DNA of 64,000 bases from Pseudoscleropodium purum. Taxonomy: Eukaryota > Streptophyta > Bryopsida > Hypnales > Brachytheciaceae. A program made the translations under genes and the position numbers. Shown one piece after another: positions 48,646-60,331 of the stretch. The stretch is from positions 43,700,243 to 43,764,242 of the forward strand of contig OZ017796.1 in the NCBI GenBank assembly GCA_963969395.1. The letters are read 5' to 3'. The notes below the pieces were generated by a model. It did no database searches and was not told the DNA's origin. It worked only from the letters and a program-made list of their open reading frames with translations. The stretch's first letter is position 1. Each line of letters opens with the position of its first letter.

Positions 48646-49386
48646 ATGAAAGGGCTGCTCAACCTTGTGTGCGGCGTGCAACCCGTGCGAGTAGTCTACG
48701 GCGACGGGGAGGTTCTCTACCTGCCCCCCTTAACAACAGTGGAAGAAGTTCTCCAATCCTACCCTCACCATTTCGTCTGCCAACCTGGTCTCAACTCCGC
48801 CGGCGAAAGCAGCAACCAAATGCTCCCCTTAGACGCTGAGCTTCAAAGCGACTGCATCTACTTCCTCCTCCCCGTGCCACGCATGTTCCCTGCCGCGCCC
48901 TTCACCTCCTCCCAATGTCGATGCTACGAGGAAACAACTGCTTCCGACAGTTACAGAGCACTCCCGTATAAGTCGCCATTAAGGGTGTACAGCTCCCCGC
49001 AGAGAATCGGAGGATTGGGCTCCCCGTTGAGAGGCAAATCGCTGCGACAAATGCTCACGGGATCCAATTGCAAGAGCAAGGTGTTACCGGAATCAAGTTT
49101 ATACAGCGCGGGAAGGGACGACGCGCCTATGGCGTCTTCCACGAGACCGCTGTGGCGAAGTTGTCCGTGGCAGCCACGACTGGAATGTATCAGCGAGGAA
49201 GACGACTTGGAGATCGCGTTGGAGGAGCTGCGGTGTCATGGATTCTTGCGGAAGAGGGAGTCTTCGGTGAAGGTGCCTGTGAAGCCTCCGGCGTCTCCAC
49301 GACCTTCAAACTTGAAGCCTTCCAAGTCCTCAAGGTCTGCATTTCTCCCCTTCTTTTCTTTTTCGTTGGTCTGTTTTTGTTTTTGA
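48646..49386 (+). CDS. PADRE (DUF4228) domain protein, gene B
   Basis: Member of the plant PADRE family, whose molecular function is unknown. The frame from the ATG at 48646 gives 246 residues. It starts MKGLLNLVCGVQPVRVVYGD, aligned with the start of gene A. The domain covers residues 1-80, with EEVLQSYPHHFVCQP and YFLLPVPRM as in gene A. The middle is Ser-rich and probably disordered. WQPRLECISEEDDLEIALEE (175-194) is the conserved C-terminal motif, followed by a Lys/Pro/Ser-rich tail. The last 15 or so residues (FLPFFSFSLVCFCF) look like intron translated. CAAG/GTCTGC at about 49335 is a possible donor to an acceptor near 49892, which would end the protein in about 24 other residues. That last exon is inference. 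In-frame codons upstream of 48646 lack an ATG. Confidence 0.85.
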   Translation: MKGLLNLVCGVQPVRVVYGDGEVLYLPPLTTVEEVLQSYPHHFVCQPGLNSAGESSNQMLPLDAELQSDCIYFLLPVPRMFPAAPFTSSQCRCYEETTASDSYRALPYKSPLRVYSSPQRIGGLGSPLRGKSLRQMLTGSNCKSKVLPESSLYSAGRDDAPMASSTRPLWRSCPWQPRLECISEEDDLEIALEELRCHGFLRKRESSVKVPVKPPASPRPSNLKPSKSSRSAFLPFFSFSLVCFCF

Positions 49387-51165
49387 AAGAGAAGTTGCCT
49401 TTGATAAAGTTGCAGAAAAACGGAATATGTCAATCCATTTCTCATTCTTTGCCACTTGGTCATTCCCACTCTCCGTTGTCCATATTCTCACTTATCAATT
49501 TGTTAATCTTAATGAATGGATTCAACATGTGCATTGCATCATTTCTGTGCTTAGTGTGCTTATTGTGATAGCGCATGATAGTTTCGTCTCGTGACAGATA
49601 TGGATATGTTTTTCTGTAAGCTTCAATACCAATCACTTGGAGAAGGCCTCACTGCACCTTACTACACATCTTTATGAAAGTTTCTTATAAGTCTTTGAAA
49701 TGAGAATGCCATTCAGTGGAACTCCCTTATTATCACGTACACTTCGTCAATGTGATATCATCCAACATATCGTCTTTACGCCACTTTTTGGGGTGAGACC
49801 AAGGTTGAGAGCACGTGGAGTTGTTAGACTGTCAGTAATCGTGATGACTCGAGCAACCTTCGTTAACGATGGTAAATTTGATATACTTGCAGGATAATGG
49901 CCGATACGCAGATTGAATGGTCTAGTCCAACGGCAGGAGTTCCTTCCATGATTGCCAGTTGTTGAAGATGAGAAGCGCTCATGGGCATGGAGCCGCGCGA
50001 AGACACGATCAAAAGAGAGCAGGAGACTGGCAGCTCTGATTTTGTAATCGCAAGTCCTCGGATGGTGATGTTCTTTGTATAATAGTCAGTTTCTACAATA
50101 GGGGAAGAGTTCGAAAACCTTCCAAGTTTTGCAAGTAAAAGTCAAGCCAAAGTTGACACTGCTGTAGCTGTTGATATCTTTCTACTTACCAACTATGTCA
50201 AGTATTGATGCCGGAGACTTGTTTCTGTTACTCTTGAAGAATGTTTATTCTCTTGTGAACATATCTTTAAGTTCATGACTAGCTTTTCTTCCACAGACAA
50301 ATGTCACAAATTGTATCTTGCGTTCTTGCGGAAGTTTATTGGAAATGACATTAATAGAGGTTTCAAAAAGTCGCTTCCATTGTTGGAGGAACTCTTTGTT
50401 GCAGCAAAACTGGTCTTGTGGCACCCTCGCATTCTTCAACAATACTGGAAGTTGTGCAACTTGTGGGTAATGGTTTCAGTCGACATTGAAAGCTGATGTG
50501 CATACTTCGAGGTAGCTGTCAAGCCGGGCTGGCAGTCGAGGAGGAGATGAAGTGTATTTATTGAAAACTAAGTTGTAAGGAGACATTGCACAGATGTATA
50601 ACTCCAGTTCAAAAACCAAGTTGTCAGTGCTGTTTATGAGACAGGCAGAACTGCTAGTTCAAGAAGTTCAATAAATTGACAAGATAAAATGACTTTGAAA
50701 GATGTGACTATTTTCAATGGATTCATTTATCTAATTGGTTTGTTGGTATATTTTGAGTCCAGTATGGCTAGGCAATCATTTTATGCTGTCAAAAGTGGAA
50801 CTCATCTAACTATGCACTGAAAAGAGGCTACACACTCCTGTTCCTCCATTTCCTCTCTCCCCAAGGCCTGAAAATTTGACAATAGTTGATTTTTTATTTA
50901 TTTTTAAATCTTCCCCTCTCCCCCTATGCCATTGATCTAGAATATGGATACGGTAGGGGAGGGGTTTAAATGAAAACAAAACTTGAGTTATTATGCACTC
51001 AAAAGAGGCAATTACTGCTTCCACAAATTATAAACTCTAATTATAAAATGGAGAGAAGACAAGGTTTCAAATTATACACCATCATGTTGCATCTTATTGG
51101 TCCTTACATTCTTGTTGATAGTATTCAATGGTGAACATTTCACCTCCTACACCATTTGAGTTCTA
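49387..51165. other. Downstream of PADRE gene B
   Basis: It may contain a last exon (near 49893) and the 3' untranslated region of gene B. The frames at 49700-49897 and 50275-50496 have no recognisable domain. From about 50.8 kb the sequence is AT-rich intergenic. Confidence 0.4.
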
Positions 51166-51240
51166 AAATGTACACCACTAACATAATTTAGACCATAATG
51201 GGCTTGCTTCCATTTTGGTTTGGAATGGGGTAGTTTATCT
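51166..51240 (+). mobile_element. Half of an M3 hairpin element
   Basis: The stretch AAATGTACACCACTAA ... ATAATGGGCTTGCTTCCATT ... GGAATGGGGTAGTTTATCT matches the right arm of the hairpin MITE at 47278-47433, ending before TA. The left arm is missing or decayed. Confidence 0.7.
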
Positions 51241-51242
51241 TA

Positions 51243-53482
51243 TGTGCCTAAAACCAACTATTGAAGGAGGTGTAGAAATTGCTCACTTAAGAGCATTTCT
51301 GCTTTCATGGTCCAATATTGCAGTTTGAGCAATTTTGCATAAATTTACATAGTAAGGAGAAACAAAGTTTAGATGCAATTTATTCCAAATTTTTCCAAAG
51401 ACATCTATTAAAAGTTCATGACTATTCCTTGAATGGTGCAACAAAAACTATAAAATGTGTGGCTTAATTCTAAGTGGCCCCCCATACCCCATATTACATG
51501 TACTATAGTATTAACCAAAACTTGGTGCACATGCCCTAATATCTTTTTACTTCAAAATGAAAGAATTACAAGAACTTCAATATTGTTACCACTATGTTCA
51601 TAGATTCTCATGGAACGGTCCAAAAATTGACCATCTTCAACTTTTAAAGGCCCAACACCATTTAACATCAATTCTATATTCCTACATGGATTATTTCACA
51701 ATGTTACAATAACACTTCTTGGTCTAATTATACAAACAATTCTTAGAGCATGCATGCAATTAGAACCTCCTACCTTTATATCCCCTTCCCACTTACAAAG
51801 CTACTTTACAAAGCGAAGAAATCAAGGTGGCATTCACGTTGGCAAGTTTTTAGCACCGCTACTAAATTGGTGCAATGTCCAATGTTTTGTGACCATTACC
51901 ATCTTATAAAATGAAGATTCTAAAATATAGGTTGAATATTTTGGAATGAACACAAAATGTAGGTAGTTCCAAAATTTGAGTACTTAAGAAAAAGTCGGAA
52001 AGTGTTTGATGAAGGGCAATGGTCACAATAGGAACAACTTGTGAGTATGCACACTAGCATACAAAAAATGAGCAAACACACTCTTTCCTTCAATACATAC
52101 ACTTCTTTAATCAACCTCCCTTTGTCAAGCATGGAAGTTTTGATGAAGAACAAGATAAACCTATCTTTTGTCAAGTATGGAAGTTTTGATGCTCTCAAAG
52201 TCTTGCATATCCACTTATTCTCTTATGGAACACTTTAGTATCAAATTGAAGTTTGATGAATTTGTCATCAGTGCTTCCCAAGGCACTTCACAAAATTCTT
52301 CCAATTGAACGTAAACTATGTTTATCAAATCTCGAGGAGCCATCTCCTTATTGAAAAAAATACGTAGTGCAATATGGGAAGGGGGTATAAGAAAACTACA
52401 TTCATCTGAATATGCATGTGATCATGGTTCCAACTATGAAACTATCTAAGTTTTTGTAGGAGCTTGTCGGGATCCAAAAGGATATTTCAAACTCACTAAG
52501 CATGCATTTTTTGGACACTCAAAGAATGAAGTAAGAATTTTCAAGAAGCTGAAGAAAAAAATCAACCTTACTCTTGTGAAAAGAGGTGGTACAATTTAGG
52601 CAAGAATCTGGAGGGTTCAGTTTTCGAAACAGGTCGCAATTGGACAGTTACCTCACTGAGAGAATGAACCTTAGTTAGCAATCCATCACGCGTTTGCTTC
52701 CACCATGACCTATCTCAGCAACAATGTGATCAGCTTTTCTGTTGAGTCTGAGCAGCTGCACATTGCCCTCATTCATACGAAACAATCAACTAGCACTTCG
52801 TCAAGCCTGTAATCTCTAGTGCAAAAACATCATTTCAAGTAGGATTTTATCCGAGAAGCAAGCACTGCAGCGATTCAAATGCAGGAAGTATGCATCGAAA
52901 TAACAAGTTTTTGGCAAGAAGGAAGGCTTGCACAGCCATTCTCTTCATGAAAGATCAGTGAGGTTACACTGACCTAAAGGTGGCATGTCGATTAGCTGAA
53001 TCATATCTTCCAGGAGAAGAAATAGTACACAATATATAGCTCTCTCTCTCTCTCTATTCTATTGTACAAATGTCATCTATCATCTAAAAGGCTCTACAAA
53101 ATCAGCAGAGAATCTCTTCACAGTCAAGATGACATCGTAGCAAGCCGGAATGTCTTACAATCATCGCAACAAAGTCGCGTCGAGCCATCGTTGCATCTTA
53201 AACCCTCGATCAATACGTTCTATTTCAGAAAATAGATGATTGCTCGCACGACAATTGAATGTCAAACACGCTTAGCCAAGCCTCCTCTGTTGCATAATCG
53301 GTAGTAAAAGTCGCAAGCAGGATATGTGCTCAAGAATAAGTGGAAGAGCAACAAAGGTGTAGATTAGGTCTTCCGTGACGCCGAATCACGATTGCTGTGT
53401 CGGAGATGTGCACAATGGTTGACGAAGGATTCAAATCCCTTAAAAACCGGAATTCCTAGATGAAGATGAGGAGGAGCAGGGC
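51243..53482. other. Intergenic DNA, then 3' flank of PADRE gene C
   Basis: AT-rich until about 52.6 kb, then gene-like in composition as the 3' flank of gene C on the minus strand. A (CT)8 microsatellite lies at 53040-53055. No further gene is recognised. Confidence 0.4.
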
Positions 53483-54406
53483 CTACGCCATGTAGAGAGA
53501 TCTGTTGTTACCTCGAGATCGTTGTTGATGTTGTTGCGGAGGAGCAGCAGAGTATTTCGCAAAGCTCGGTTGCTGCCGAGGTGGAGAGATGTTCTTCGGA
53601 GGCGACACAGCAATCACTGGCTGTCTCGGAGGCGAGATGTTCTTCCGCGGAGGAGCCGACGGCGAGAATCGCGTGGACGCCGATTCGTTCTCTTCTTGCG
53701 ATACCGGCAAATGAAACTCCACAACCGGCGCCATCTCGGAAATGCTCTGCAAAACTGGCTTCCACACGACCTTGCGCCGTCTCCTTGCTCGCCTAAGGTA
53801 AAACTCCTGCCTCCTGGACACGTACAACCCTATTTCCGATCTTGCGGCACTTTTGAAAACAGGAAGGACGTCGACAGGCGTGGCAGGAACCACCACCTCG
53901 TTTGAAAAAGGCACGGGCTCATCCGTGAGCGGGTCCATTCGGGGAAGACGAAGCGCTTGTAAGCAATGCCGGACGAAGACGATCTTGAGCTGCTGCAAGT
54001 GCTTCGGAGGCCGCTCTCCTCGCAAGGAATCCAGCTGCTGCTGCATCGTGGCGGATTGGACGTCGAACACCTTCGACTGGTGCGTCGGGCTTCGCATCTC
54101 CCGCATTCCGCGACGAGACAACCGCGGCAACATCCTGGATGGCCGGTTCCATGATTTCTTCGGGAGGAACGGTTGCGCGTTCGGAGTGGCGCAGACGAAA
54201 TAGGTCAGACCTTTCTGCAGAACGTCGTCCGCGGCCATGCGATTGGCGAGCGAGTGCGGGAAGCTGCCGCAGACGTAGTAGTCCGGATTGCCGAGAAGAA
54301 GCTCGTAGACGCTGCAGACACGACTGAGGCTGTCGACGTGCCCGTCGGGGTACACAATTCGCACGCTGTCGGGCAACGTGATACACGCAAACGGAGTGAG
54401 GCCCAT
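53483..54406 (-). CDS. PADRE (DUF4228) domain protein, gene C
   Basis: A third PADRE protein, 307 residues in one open frame. The domain lies at residues 1-75: SVRIVYPDGHVDSLSRV, YELLLGNPDYYVCGSFP and KGLTYFVCATP. A basic middle (RRARRRRKVVWK) leads to WKPVLQSISEM (215-225), the counterpart of the CISE motif of genes A and B. The Pro-rich tail holds KNISPPRQ twice (255-262 and 271-278). It is more diverged from A and B than they are from each other and lies on the opposite strand. A donor GAG/GTAACA at 53512/53511 and an acceptor TAG near 53461 would replace the last eight residues by about 32 others. The uninterrupted reading is equally possible. Plus-strand frames across this gene are shadows. 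Confidence 0.85.
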   Translation of the reverse strand: MGLTPFACITLPDSVRIVYPDGHVDSLSRVCSVYELLLGNPDYYVCGSFPHSLANRMAADDVLQKGLTYFVCATPNAQPFLPKKSWNRPSRMLPRLSRRGMREMRSPTHQSKVFDVQSATMQQQLDSLRGERPPKHLQQLKIVFVRHCLQALRLPRMDPLTDEPVPFSNEVVVPATPVDVLPVFKSAARSEIGLYVSRRQEFYLRRARRRRKVVWKPVLQSISEMAPVVEFHLPVSQEENESASTRFSPSAPPRKNISPPRQPVIAVSPPKNISPPRQQPSFAKYSAAPPQQHQQRSRGNNRSLYMA

Positions 54407-55346
54407 TGCAACGAACCTATCCTTCTACTGCCTTCTTAATAAAAAATCCCCGATCGCTTCACGAACAAGCCATCTCCTCCACTTCAAAAACCTCACATAA
54501 ATTTTTAAGAAAACGTGAACTCCCCAACTCTTCAGCTGAATCTCGATCACTCCCTTGTGCCAATACCCAAAACAATCACACGAATTCCGACCTCAACAAG
54601 GTCGCAACACGGTGACTGTCAATCCCGAGTTGCTGTAAATCCCTCGCTTCTGTCAATCCCACCAAACCCACGTTGCATTGCAGCTCTCTGCACCTCCACC
54701 GATAGAGGCCAAGCAAACCATTTCCTTCTCAGACATAAATCCAGAGCCTCCCAAATGGCAGATCTACAGACACGCTGCTGCTGCTGCTGCTGCTTCGATT
54801 CAGTGGCTCCCGGGAAACGTGCAAGCAGCTCAATCCATTCTGCGAGGATTCTAAACACAAAAGCTCTACAAGAAATCGATCATCAAGCTCCAAATCAATG
54901 GGAAAAAAAAATGAATTGAAACCCGTCTGATCGAATGGCCGAGCTGGCCAACTTAACTCTCTTGACCTCTTCCTCTACTACTGATTCTTCTACGGCTTCA
55001 GGTGAAGCAGGTGCACCATTCATCAGTTCACCGTTGGTAATGCCAGATCGACTTCTCCTTCTTCAGTTCTACCCGCCCTAAACAAATGCGGATCTAAGGA
55101 GGACCTGAGGACAAGGCCCGTCCACCAACCCAACGAACGCGCCCTCGGCAACAGCGAAGGGCGCTGTAAGACCGACCCCAACTCGCTTGCGAGAGCTAAT
55201 TATAAGCGAGCGTCCTCCTGGCAACCACCCGAAGTGGAGATTTTCACCGTGCGGGAAGACGGAGAACAGGGCTTTTCTAACTCTGTGGGTTTAGGGGAAC
55301 CTGGGGTTTAGCGCCTTCATGGAAACCTGCCTGGCTCTCTCGGCAC
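54407..55346 (-). promoter_or_regulatory. GC-rich leader and promoter region of PADRE gene C
   Basis: Gene-like composition continues to about 55.3 kb with no recognisable protein. A (CTG)6 microsatellite sits at 54775-54792. TTATAATTA, read on the minus strand near 55200, is a weak TATA candidate. Transcription would run leftwards into gene C. Confidence 0.4.
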
Positions 55347-55348
55347 TA

Positions 55349-55560
55349 CACTAAAAACTGTCAATTTAGTGTCACCTCCTCTAATTGATTTAAAAATGCT
55401 CTAAACTTTTATTTTTGATGATTATTTATACCAACTAAGAGATTCTCATCTTTGAATAGTATTCATATTGATGCTCTTGGTAAAAACATTCATCTCTTGT
55501 AAAAAGTTATGGTCTTCATTAAGCAATTAGTATAGGTGACACTAAATACAAGTTTTAGTG
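55349..55560. mobile_element. 212-bp MITE with CACTAAAA ends (family M6)
   Basis: The element starts CACTAAAAACTGTCAATTTA and ends, read inwards from the right, CACTAAAACTTGTATTTAGT. Both arms continue to GTGTCACCT, a terminal inverted repeat of about 30 bp. It is flanked by TA on both sides. It is non-coding. CACTA-type ends and a TA target point in different directions, so the superfamily is left open. Confidence 0.85.
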
Positions 55561-55562
55561 TA

Positions 55563-57809
55563 GTAAAAAGATGGGTCACAAAGACTAGGAGATGATCTAT
55601 AGGAAGATTCACATGACAAAGAAGGCTATTGGTGGATTTTCTCGTTGTCAATTTCCTAGTCTATACAACCTTGTTTCCAATAATATAGAGAGAACATTGG
55701 AACTCACTAGTTACTAATAATGATTGAATTTGGAAAATTTAGGATTATTTGGAATCAAAAATCTCCTAGAGGTCAAACAATACTATGTTAATCCTTGAAG
55801 TGCTAAGAATCTCTTCTTGGGAGTTTTGAAGGTTGAAGCATGTTCCTATAATTTATTTATTTAGATTTTTTTTTCAATGTCAACAAATTTGATTAGTTTT
55901 TTCTAATAATATAATTTTATTCTACTCAATGCCTAGGAACAAAAGTTATATCATCCCAACCAAAAATAGGCAACAACAACAATATCAACTAAAACTTGAT
56001 GTAATTTTTTTAAATTTATTTCTTATAAATTATATTTTTGTCTATGTGGAAAAATTTGATTCATTTCATTTGGATATGTGATGTGAAAGTTATGAAACAT
56101 CTTATTTTGAATGCAACCTCAACAAATTCTTGTGAAAATAATATATAGGATCCATTTTTCAACTTGATTTTCACAATTCAAAAAAACAAATATTGCACAT
56201 GGTTTAGTTCATTTCCTAAAACAATCTCACTACTAGGATTAATGTGTTTCAATTCCATCTTAGAACTATTAACAATTTAGTTTTTCTTCTACCTCACACC
56301 TATTTTGACTTAACAATTTTTTAAGAATGAAAATTAGAAGATTGATTGATTGATTTTTAATTCCCAAACCCTCAACTCATTTCTTCAACATAAAAAAAAA
56401 ATTAATTCAAAATCTATCATACAAAATTTTTAAATTAAGAGGATTCAAAACCTTATAATCTAGTCATGCTAAGTGTATTACAACTTGTTTTCTTCACTTG
56501 CAATGCCTATATATTGTAATCTATTTTTTTTTAAAGTTTCTTCAAGAATTTTTTATACTATTGTAGTGCAAAATCTTACAATTGGATATGTGAAAGAAAC
56601 AATTATTGATAAAGACTTCAAACTAGCTAGAAGGGATCACAATTTAGAAATTTAAAGTAGGAAGGTAGTTTTTTACATGTATCCCTATGCAATGGAGGGA
56701 TGGAGCTTGGACGAAATTATCCCCTACCATATAACACCGACAATCAATGTGTTTTTTATGCACAACTTTTTGCCAACTGGCTACTAACATCCCAAAGATA
56801 TCTCCTATTTTTTGTAAAGGAAATTATTCATTTTTTTCAATCAAAATAGTCAAATGATTATTATGTTTTAATATCAACATCCAAACTTCACCTAGGCATT
56901 GCCTACTATTAATAGAGTTTCCTTCAAACACCCCAACCAAGGATAAATGTAAAAATTTCCCCCTATTTTGTGCCACATAAATTTTGTATTTCATCACCTC
57001 ATCTGCCTAATTTGGGCCCTGTAATTCCACATATGAATCTAAATTTTGAATTTTTAAAATTTTTTATCATAGGTGGCAATTAAAAAATTCCATTGTTTTC
57101 CGCAGGGATCAATCCTCCCTGGCCACGGTGGCTCCACTAGGAGGGGGTGGGTAATACTTGTTACTTGAAATAAATTATTCATTTCAGTTCCCCCTTGCTA
57201 TTTTACTCAATTTTTATATTCTCGAAACCAAATTAGAAAATTCTTTTCGACTGTAAATATGTTCAAAAGTGCCACTAAAATCTTCCCATCTTAACTTAGT
57301 AGCCCCCAATAATAAATAATAGGATTTGAAGAATGAAAATCCAGTAAAATCAATCCAATTAGCCGGTTCGGTTCAAATTTAGGGTGATTCCAAATTCTGT
57401 ATCAATTTAATTTAATTTAATTCTTTTTGGTGGACACAAATAAAGGGTATCAATTTAGTTTTTAATTCTAGCTGGATGCCGATACCGGTAGAGTAGGCTT
57501 TCACTGAGAGACCCTGACACCTGTAGCGTGGGCTATTCTATTTGTGTCAGAAATATGTAAGGGAGCCCCCATTTTTTTTGAGTTTTCGTTGGGTTTTATT
57601 GGAGGCCACCTTCATTCCCAAGTACCAGTGCCAGCCAAACCAACACTCCTTCCTGGCTGATGAGTGACCCACCATCTTACATTTTTTGTTTTTTTTGGAT
57701 GGGTGAGTGAGTGAGGTTCACAAAATTGAATGGAGAAAAAAAAAATGAAAAAATGAAGAAAAGTAGGTGCATGGAAGGGATCCATTTATGTAACGGCTGA
57801 TTTGAAATT
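55563..57809. other. AT-rich intergenic DNA
   Basis: Nothing recognised beyond low-complexity AT stretches and a few GC-richer spots (57080-57150, 57480-57540). Confidence 0.35.
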
Positions 57810-57960
57810 TGGAGGTGGGGGTGGGGTGGGGTGGGTTCATCTTTGAAATTATTTTTTTCAGTTCATTTTATTTGAAAGGCAAAAGAAATTGGCATTGAAT
57901 TCAAGTAGATTTGTATTTTTTGGATCTTCGTGGAATTGGTTACTATCACACTTAAGGTCA
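57810..57960 (+). mobile_element. MITE family M1, fragment
   Basis: A diverged left half of M1: GAAATTATTTTTTTCAGTTC, AAAGAAATTGGCATTGAATT and TTTTTTGGATCTTCGTGGAA occur in family order. The right half is absent. Confidence 0.55.
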
Positions 57961-59468
57961 ATTGAATGAATTCACCCCTTTAGATTTTGGAGTCTCTACG
58001 TGTTCTCATTTCTAAAAATTAGCTAGGTAGAGCATTTTACAGTGTTAGAAGTGCATTCTCTAGGCATTTCCAATTGTACTTTAGAATTATTTTATAAGTC
58101 ATGAAATATGGTCTTTTATTTGGCCTACTTTCAATTTAGACTATAGGTTACATTTGATTTTGATTTTATTCATTGTTTATTTTGGAATGAACAAGAAAAC
58201 ATGATTATATGCAATCTATTGACATTGGATGGTCTTTTTATTAAGTTGAGGTTTTAGTCTCTCCCTTATCTCTTGAGTTTAAACATAAAAAGTATATGAA
58301 AGCCTAGTACTATTTTATGGGACATCTATAGATGGTATATTGAAATTTCATAATTTATTTAATAGGGTGTCTCAAACAATTGATGCTAATTTGTGTTCAT
58401 AACATTGTTAACCAATGCTTGGAGGGGATGCTTTTGCTTGCATGGGAATTGGGAGCCCCCATCATGGCAACTTCCCAATGTATCTCTTGCAACTTTAAAG
58501 CCATCCAATGACTCTCTACAAATTATAAACTAAGTTCACTCCTAGGTGTATAGGGAAGCATTATCCCTCCTTTGAAGGGGAATGGCGTACAATAGCTAAC
58601 CCATGTCTAATCACCTTCCTCTGTTTTGGTTTTAAGGGCTACTTTCTTTCCATGCATGTAGAGATGATTGAATAGTAATCAATTATAGCATAGTTATAGG
58701 CGCAATTGTAGAGCATTATGATTGGCTATTAGACTCTCAATATTACCATTAGCCCTTTGTCAATTTTGCAATGAGGCCATGGTTGGAAATAGGAAGACCT
58801 ATATAATCAATATAGGTCAAATAGAATCTTCAACTAAATAATTCACAGTAATTATGTTTTGAGAAAGAAAATTTTAGAAAATTAAAGAATCTTTCCAAAC
58901 ACTATTTTTGTACATGGAAAAATTTCCCCACTTAAGAAATCTACGATCTAGATACATGTAATTGCCTAAAAAAATATGTTTGCACTTGGTGTTAGGGGTG
59001 ATGTTAGGGGTGATGTTTGCAATGTGAATTTAGTCCAAAATTAGGTCTAAATTATAGATCGTCAATAACAACACTCTTTTAATTCAAGTACAAACATACC
59101 GCGTACTCGTTACAACGTCTAGCACCTCAAATATGGCCCTTTAAAACTAAAAAATTTCCTTATTTGAAACTATTATAATCTTTTCATGCTACTGTCAAAA
59201 GACGCGTCCCTTTCCCTGTAGCTTCAAATTTATGTCCACTAGCAATCGGTACAATCTATATATGTGAATCTCTTTTTAAGTGATAGTTTGATTGAGAAGG
59301 GTCTAGATTTTAGCAAACATGCACTCAGGGGGCAAGTGGTTGGAAAATGGATCAATTACCTTAAGTTAGTTAAGAATGTTAACTAACTTCACTTGTCCAC
59401 AAGATCCTATCCAAATCATTTTATATTCTCTAATACAAAGTACTAAAAAAACTCTGTTGCTATTACCA
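57961..59468. other. AT-rich intergenic DNA
   Basis: No gene, RNA gene or element border is recognised. Confidence 0.35.
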
Positions 59469-59470
59469 TA

Positions 59471-59758
59471 AGGTAGGAGTTTCTAAAAGTGCACATGCTC
59501 TAAAAAAGCATTCACCTCCTTAAATGTACATGTACAAATAGTGTACATTTTAGGAGGTGGATGCAATTAGAGCCCTATGCCACTTCAACTTCAAAATTTC
59601 ATAACTAATTCCACAAAGCTCCAAAAAATACAAAACGACTTGGGTTAGATGCCAATTCTACTTGTTTTTCAAGGATAATTTACTGAAAAATATTTGAAGA
59701 AGTTTCATCTCCCCCCAAATCAATCCAGCTCTTAAATGGTCGGATCATGGACTTCGTG
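59471..59758 (-). mobile_element. MITE family M1, full copy, reversed
   Basis: TA then AGGTAGGAGTTTCTAAAAGT starts the element. It contains TTAAATGTACATGTACAAAT with GTGTACATTTTAGGAGGTGG, then on the reverse strand the GGCATCTAACCCAAGTCGTT mark. The far end has decayed. Same family as 27546-27871 in the opposite direction. Confidence 0.8.
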
Positions 59759-59759
59759 T

Positions 59760-60331
59760 TGTTAAGGATGGGTACACTACTGATTCCTTCCCCCAGCGCG
59801 TCCGTCACCCAGAGAGCGAACTAACTTAAACTTGTCAATTAAAAACTGAGACGGTGAGACCGCCTTGTCTGTCTGAAGCCATCCAGTTGCAGTTGCAGAC
59901 AAGAAGGTGAGGTCGTGTGCCTCTCGCCAGCTCCGCGGCGCTTACTTTACACTAACAAGCTTCGTTTCGTGTGGCTGCGTGTCCTTCTGCTGCCGTGGTC
60001 GGATGCATGCGTTGCTACGGCGACCCTCAACCCTCCCAAGTCCCAACAGTGCTGATCATAGCCTGGCTCTGCGCTCTGGCAGGAGGGCGCCGCAGGAAGG
60101 AATGCAGGCAGGCAACTGAACTGAAGAAGAAGAAGGGAGACTGGGAGAGCTGTCTTTCGCCGACAACTGCGCTTCGCTGGAAACCGTTACCCAGGCCCCG
60201 CCTGCAACAACCAAAGCGCAAACACACACACAGTCACGCACAGCTGGAAAAGACGCACTCGCACTCACTGACTTGGCCTCCATTTTTTAAACTTTTCGCT
60301 TCTGGACAGGAGTCACAGGAGTCACAGGGAG
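59760..60331. other. GC-rich patch without a recognised gene
   Basis: Gene-like composition, with a 133-codon frame (59971-60372, +) that lacks an ATG start at its 5' limit, is rich in Lys, Gln, Ser and His, and shows no family. It could be the first, largely non-coding exon of an unrecognised gene or a captured fragment. Confidence 0.3.

Noticed and set aside
53522..54439. Several plus-strand open frames of 60-127 codons
   Set aside because: They lie opposite PADRE gene C, whose minus-strand frame has clear family motifs; the plus frames are Arg-rich shadows.
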